This document shows positions 13,446 to 14,392 of a DNA stretch of 14,392 nt, piece by piece (position 1 is the stretch's first letter; every line of letters starts with the position of its first letter). Under the pieces are notes generated by a model. That model had not been told where the DNA came from, made no database searches, and saw only the letters and a list, made by a program, of their open reading frames with translations. Both the position numbers and the translations under genes were made by a program. Source of the stretch: JAYXXU01 sp049301135 (GTDB taxonomy: Bacteria; Pseudomonadota; Gammaproteobacteria; Pseudomonadales; Moraxellaceae); the NCBI GenBank assembly GCA_049301135.1, contig JBAQKP010000036.1:1-14392 (forward strand), given 5' to 3'.

Positions 13446-14392
13446 TCACAAGCTGGCGTTTTTAAGCCGATTGGCTTGTTGGCGATAGATGGTTTTTGGA
13501 TCACTTTCAAACAGACTGTGAATACCCAACACTTGGTTAATCAGATCACCGTGGTTCATGTTGTAGTTGTCGCGAATCACTGTCCCGAAGCGATTACTAC
13601 AGCGACCGACCACACCATCACTGGCCTGACCAAAAAAGCCAACTGAGGCAGCCGTCAGCAGTCCATCAATCGGATCGAGCAGATTGGTAAATGGACTCGT
13701 ACCACCCCATGAGTAAAACTTGATCCCGCCTTGGCTTTGTGTCGCACCTGTACCACACGCCGTGGTGGGTACACCGGCAGGGAAGCGCTGGTTAAAGCTT
13801 GCTGCACCAGCGGTACTCAATGTAGTGAGCGCACCATTTAGGCTTTGATTGCTACTGCCACCGCCAGACACACCTGTGATCAACTCACCGATGCCATTTG
13901 CCAATCCATTGGCGGCGCTTTGCAGTAAGCCGGTTGGCTCACCTTTCAGCACTTTAAGCGCGATATCGGCGACAGGAGTGCCTTTATGCGGTGTACCGAC
14001 GCTGGTCACTGACGCGACGAGGGTAGGCGCAACAGCGGCCACATAACGTGAGTCCAAGCCACCTTGACTATGGCCGATCAGATTGACTTTAACCTTGCCG
14101 GTGACCGCGACAATATTACGAACTTTGGCCAGTAGTTGTTCACCACGCAAATCAGCAGAGGAGGCAACCGATGAAGCCAAAGTGATATAGACCTGACCGC
14201 CTTGTGAGGTCAGATCTCGTGGGATGTCATAGAAGTAATCAATCGAGCCGACCTTGGTAAAACCCACGAGGCCATGCGCGAGCACGATTGGATAGCGGGT
14301 TTGTGCGTAGGTTGCGGTGACGCGAATATCACTACTCGCGACACAGCCACTGTTGGTGGCACAGTTGTAGTATTTTGCTGCGGATGCCGTTG
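13446..14392 (-). CDS. secreted triacylglycerol lipase, family I paralogue (5' end outside window)
   Basis: The reading frame is open to the window edge: codons before the internal GTG at 14285 continue the lipase as ASAAKYYNCATNSGC ... RYPIVLAHGL, so the edge cuts the signal peptide and the true start lies outside. About 314 residues are visible. The nucleophile elbow is GHSQGG (Ser codon 14069-14067), followed by LDSRYVAAVAP as in Burkholderia-type family I.2 lipases. The acid is Asp in ASDGVVG and the histidine is in NMNHGDLIN. The family disulfide cysteines (TACGTG, VGRCSN) are present, and the C-terminus ANRLKNASL equals that of Pseudomonas LipA. It shares the N-terminal Cys-x5-Cys and overall layout with the complete lipase 224 bp downstream, so the two look like diverged tandem duplicates. 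No foldase gene of its own is in the window. Confidence 0.94.
   Translation of the reverse strand, partial: TASAAKYYNCATNSGCVASSDIRVTATYAQTRYPIVLAHGLVGFTKVGSIDYFYDIPRDLTSQGGQVYITLASSVASSADLRGEQLLAKVRNIVAVTGKVKVNLIGHSQGGLDSRYVAAVAPTLVASVTSVGTPHKGTPVADIALKVLKGEPTGLLQSAANGLANGIGELITGVSGGGSSNQSLNGALTTLSTAGAASFNQRFPAGVPTTACGTGATQSQGGIKFYSWGGTSPFTNLLDPIDGLLTAASVGFFGQASDGVVGRCSNRFGTVIRDNYNMNHGDLINQVLGIHSLFESDPKTIYRQQANRLKNASL

Overview
The window reads as an ordinary chromosomal stretch of a gammaproteobacterium of mid-range GC. The E. coli-like Ndh, Icd, HemL and SlyD, together with Pseudomonas/Burkholderia-type secreted lipases and their foldase, point to Pseudomonadales, possibly Moraxellaceae. 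That placement is inferred from remembered family sequences, not from a search. No tRNA, rRNA, insertion sequence, CRISPR array or phage gene was seen.

Layout. Positions 1-1422 (minus): a signal-peptide-bearing TPR/outer-membrane-barrel protein resembling surface lipoprotein assembly modifiers, followed 12 nt later by the first codons of a second exported protein that runs off the window. 1629-2111 (minus): the FKBP-type foldase SlyD with its own terminator. 2265-3611 (minus): type II NADH dehydrogenase Ndh with a strong terminator. 3627-3935: a gene-free spacer rich in small repeats. 3936-7547 (plus): an M61-family metallopeptidase with a PDZ domain, then a divergent FadD-like adenylate-forming enzyme 48 nt downstream, probably one transcript. 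7379-8131 (minus): an RluE-like pseudouridine synthase whose C-terminal tail is read antisense through the last 169 bp of the FadD-like gene. 8283-9539 (plus): NADP-dependent isocitrate dehydrogenase with a textbook terminator. 9728-11059 (plus): HemL. 11079-14392 (minus): a lipolytic locus, in transcription order a 5'-truncated lipase, a second complete lipase, and the membrane-anchored lipase foldase.

The lipase locus is the most coherent system. Two paralogous secreted triacylglycerol lipases, differing in their nucleophile elbow (GHSQGG versus GHSHGG) but sharing an unusual N-terminal Cys-x5-Cys next to the signal peptide, appear to share one foldase gene. The 224-bp spacer between the lipases holds five separate inverted repeats. 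The 37-bp spacer between the second lipase and the foldase is almost entirely a long hairpin that includes one candidate foldase start codon. Other points of interest are the antisense 3' overlap of rluE with the FadD-like gene, the altered adenylation motifs of that enzyme, and the TPR/barrel protein with its coupled exported neighbour. Nothing seen amounts to a clearly new defence or mobile system.
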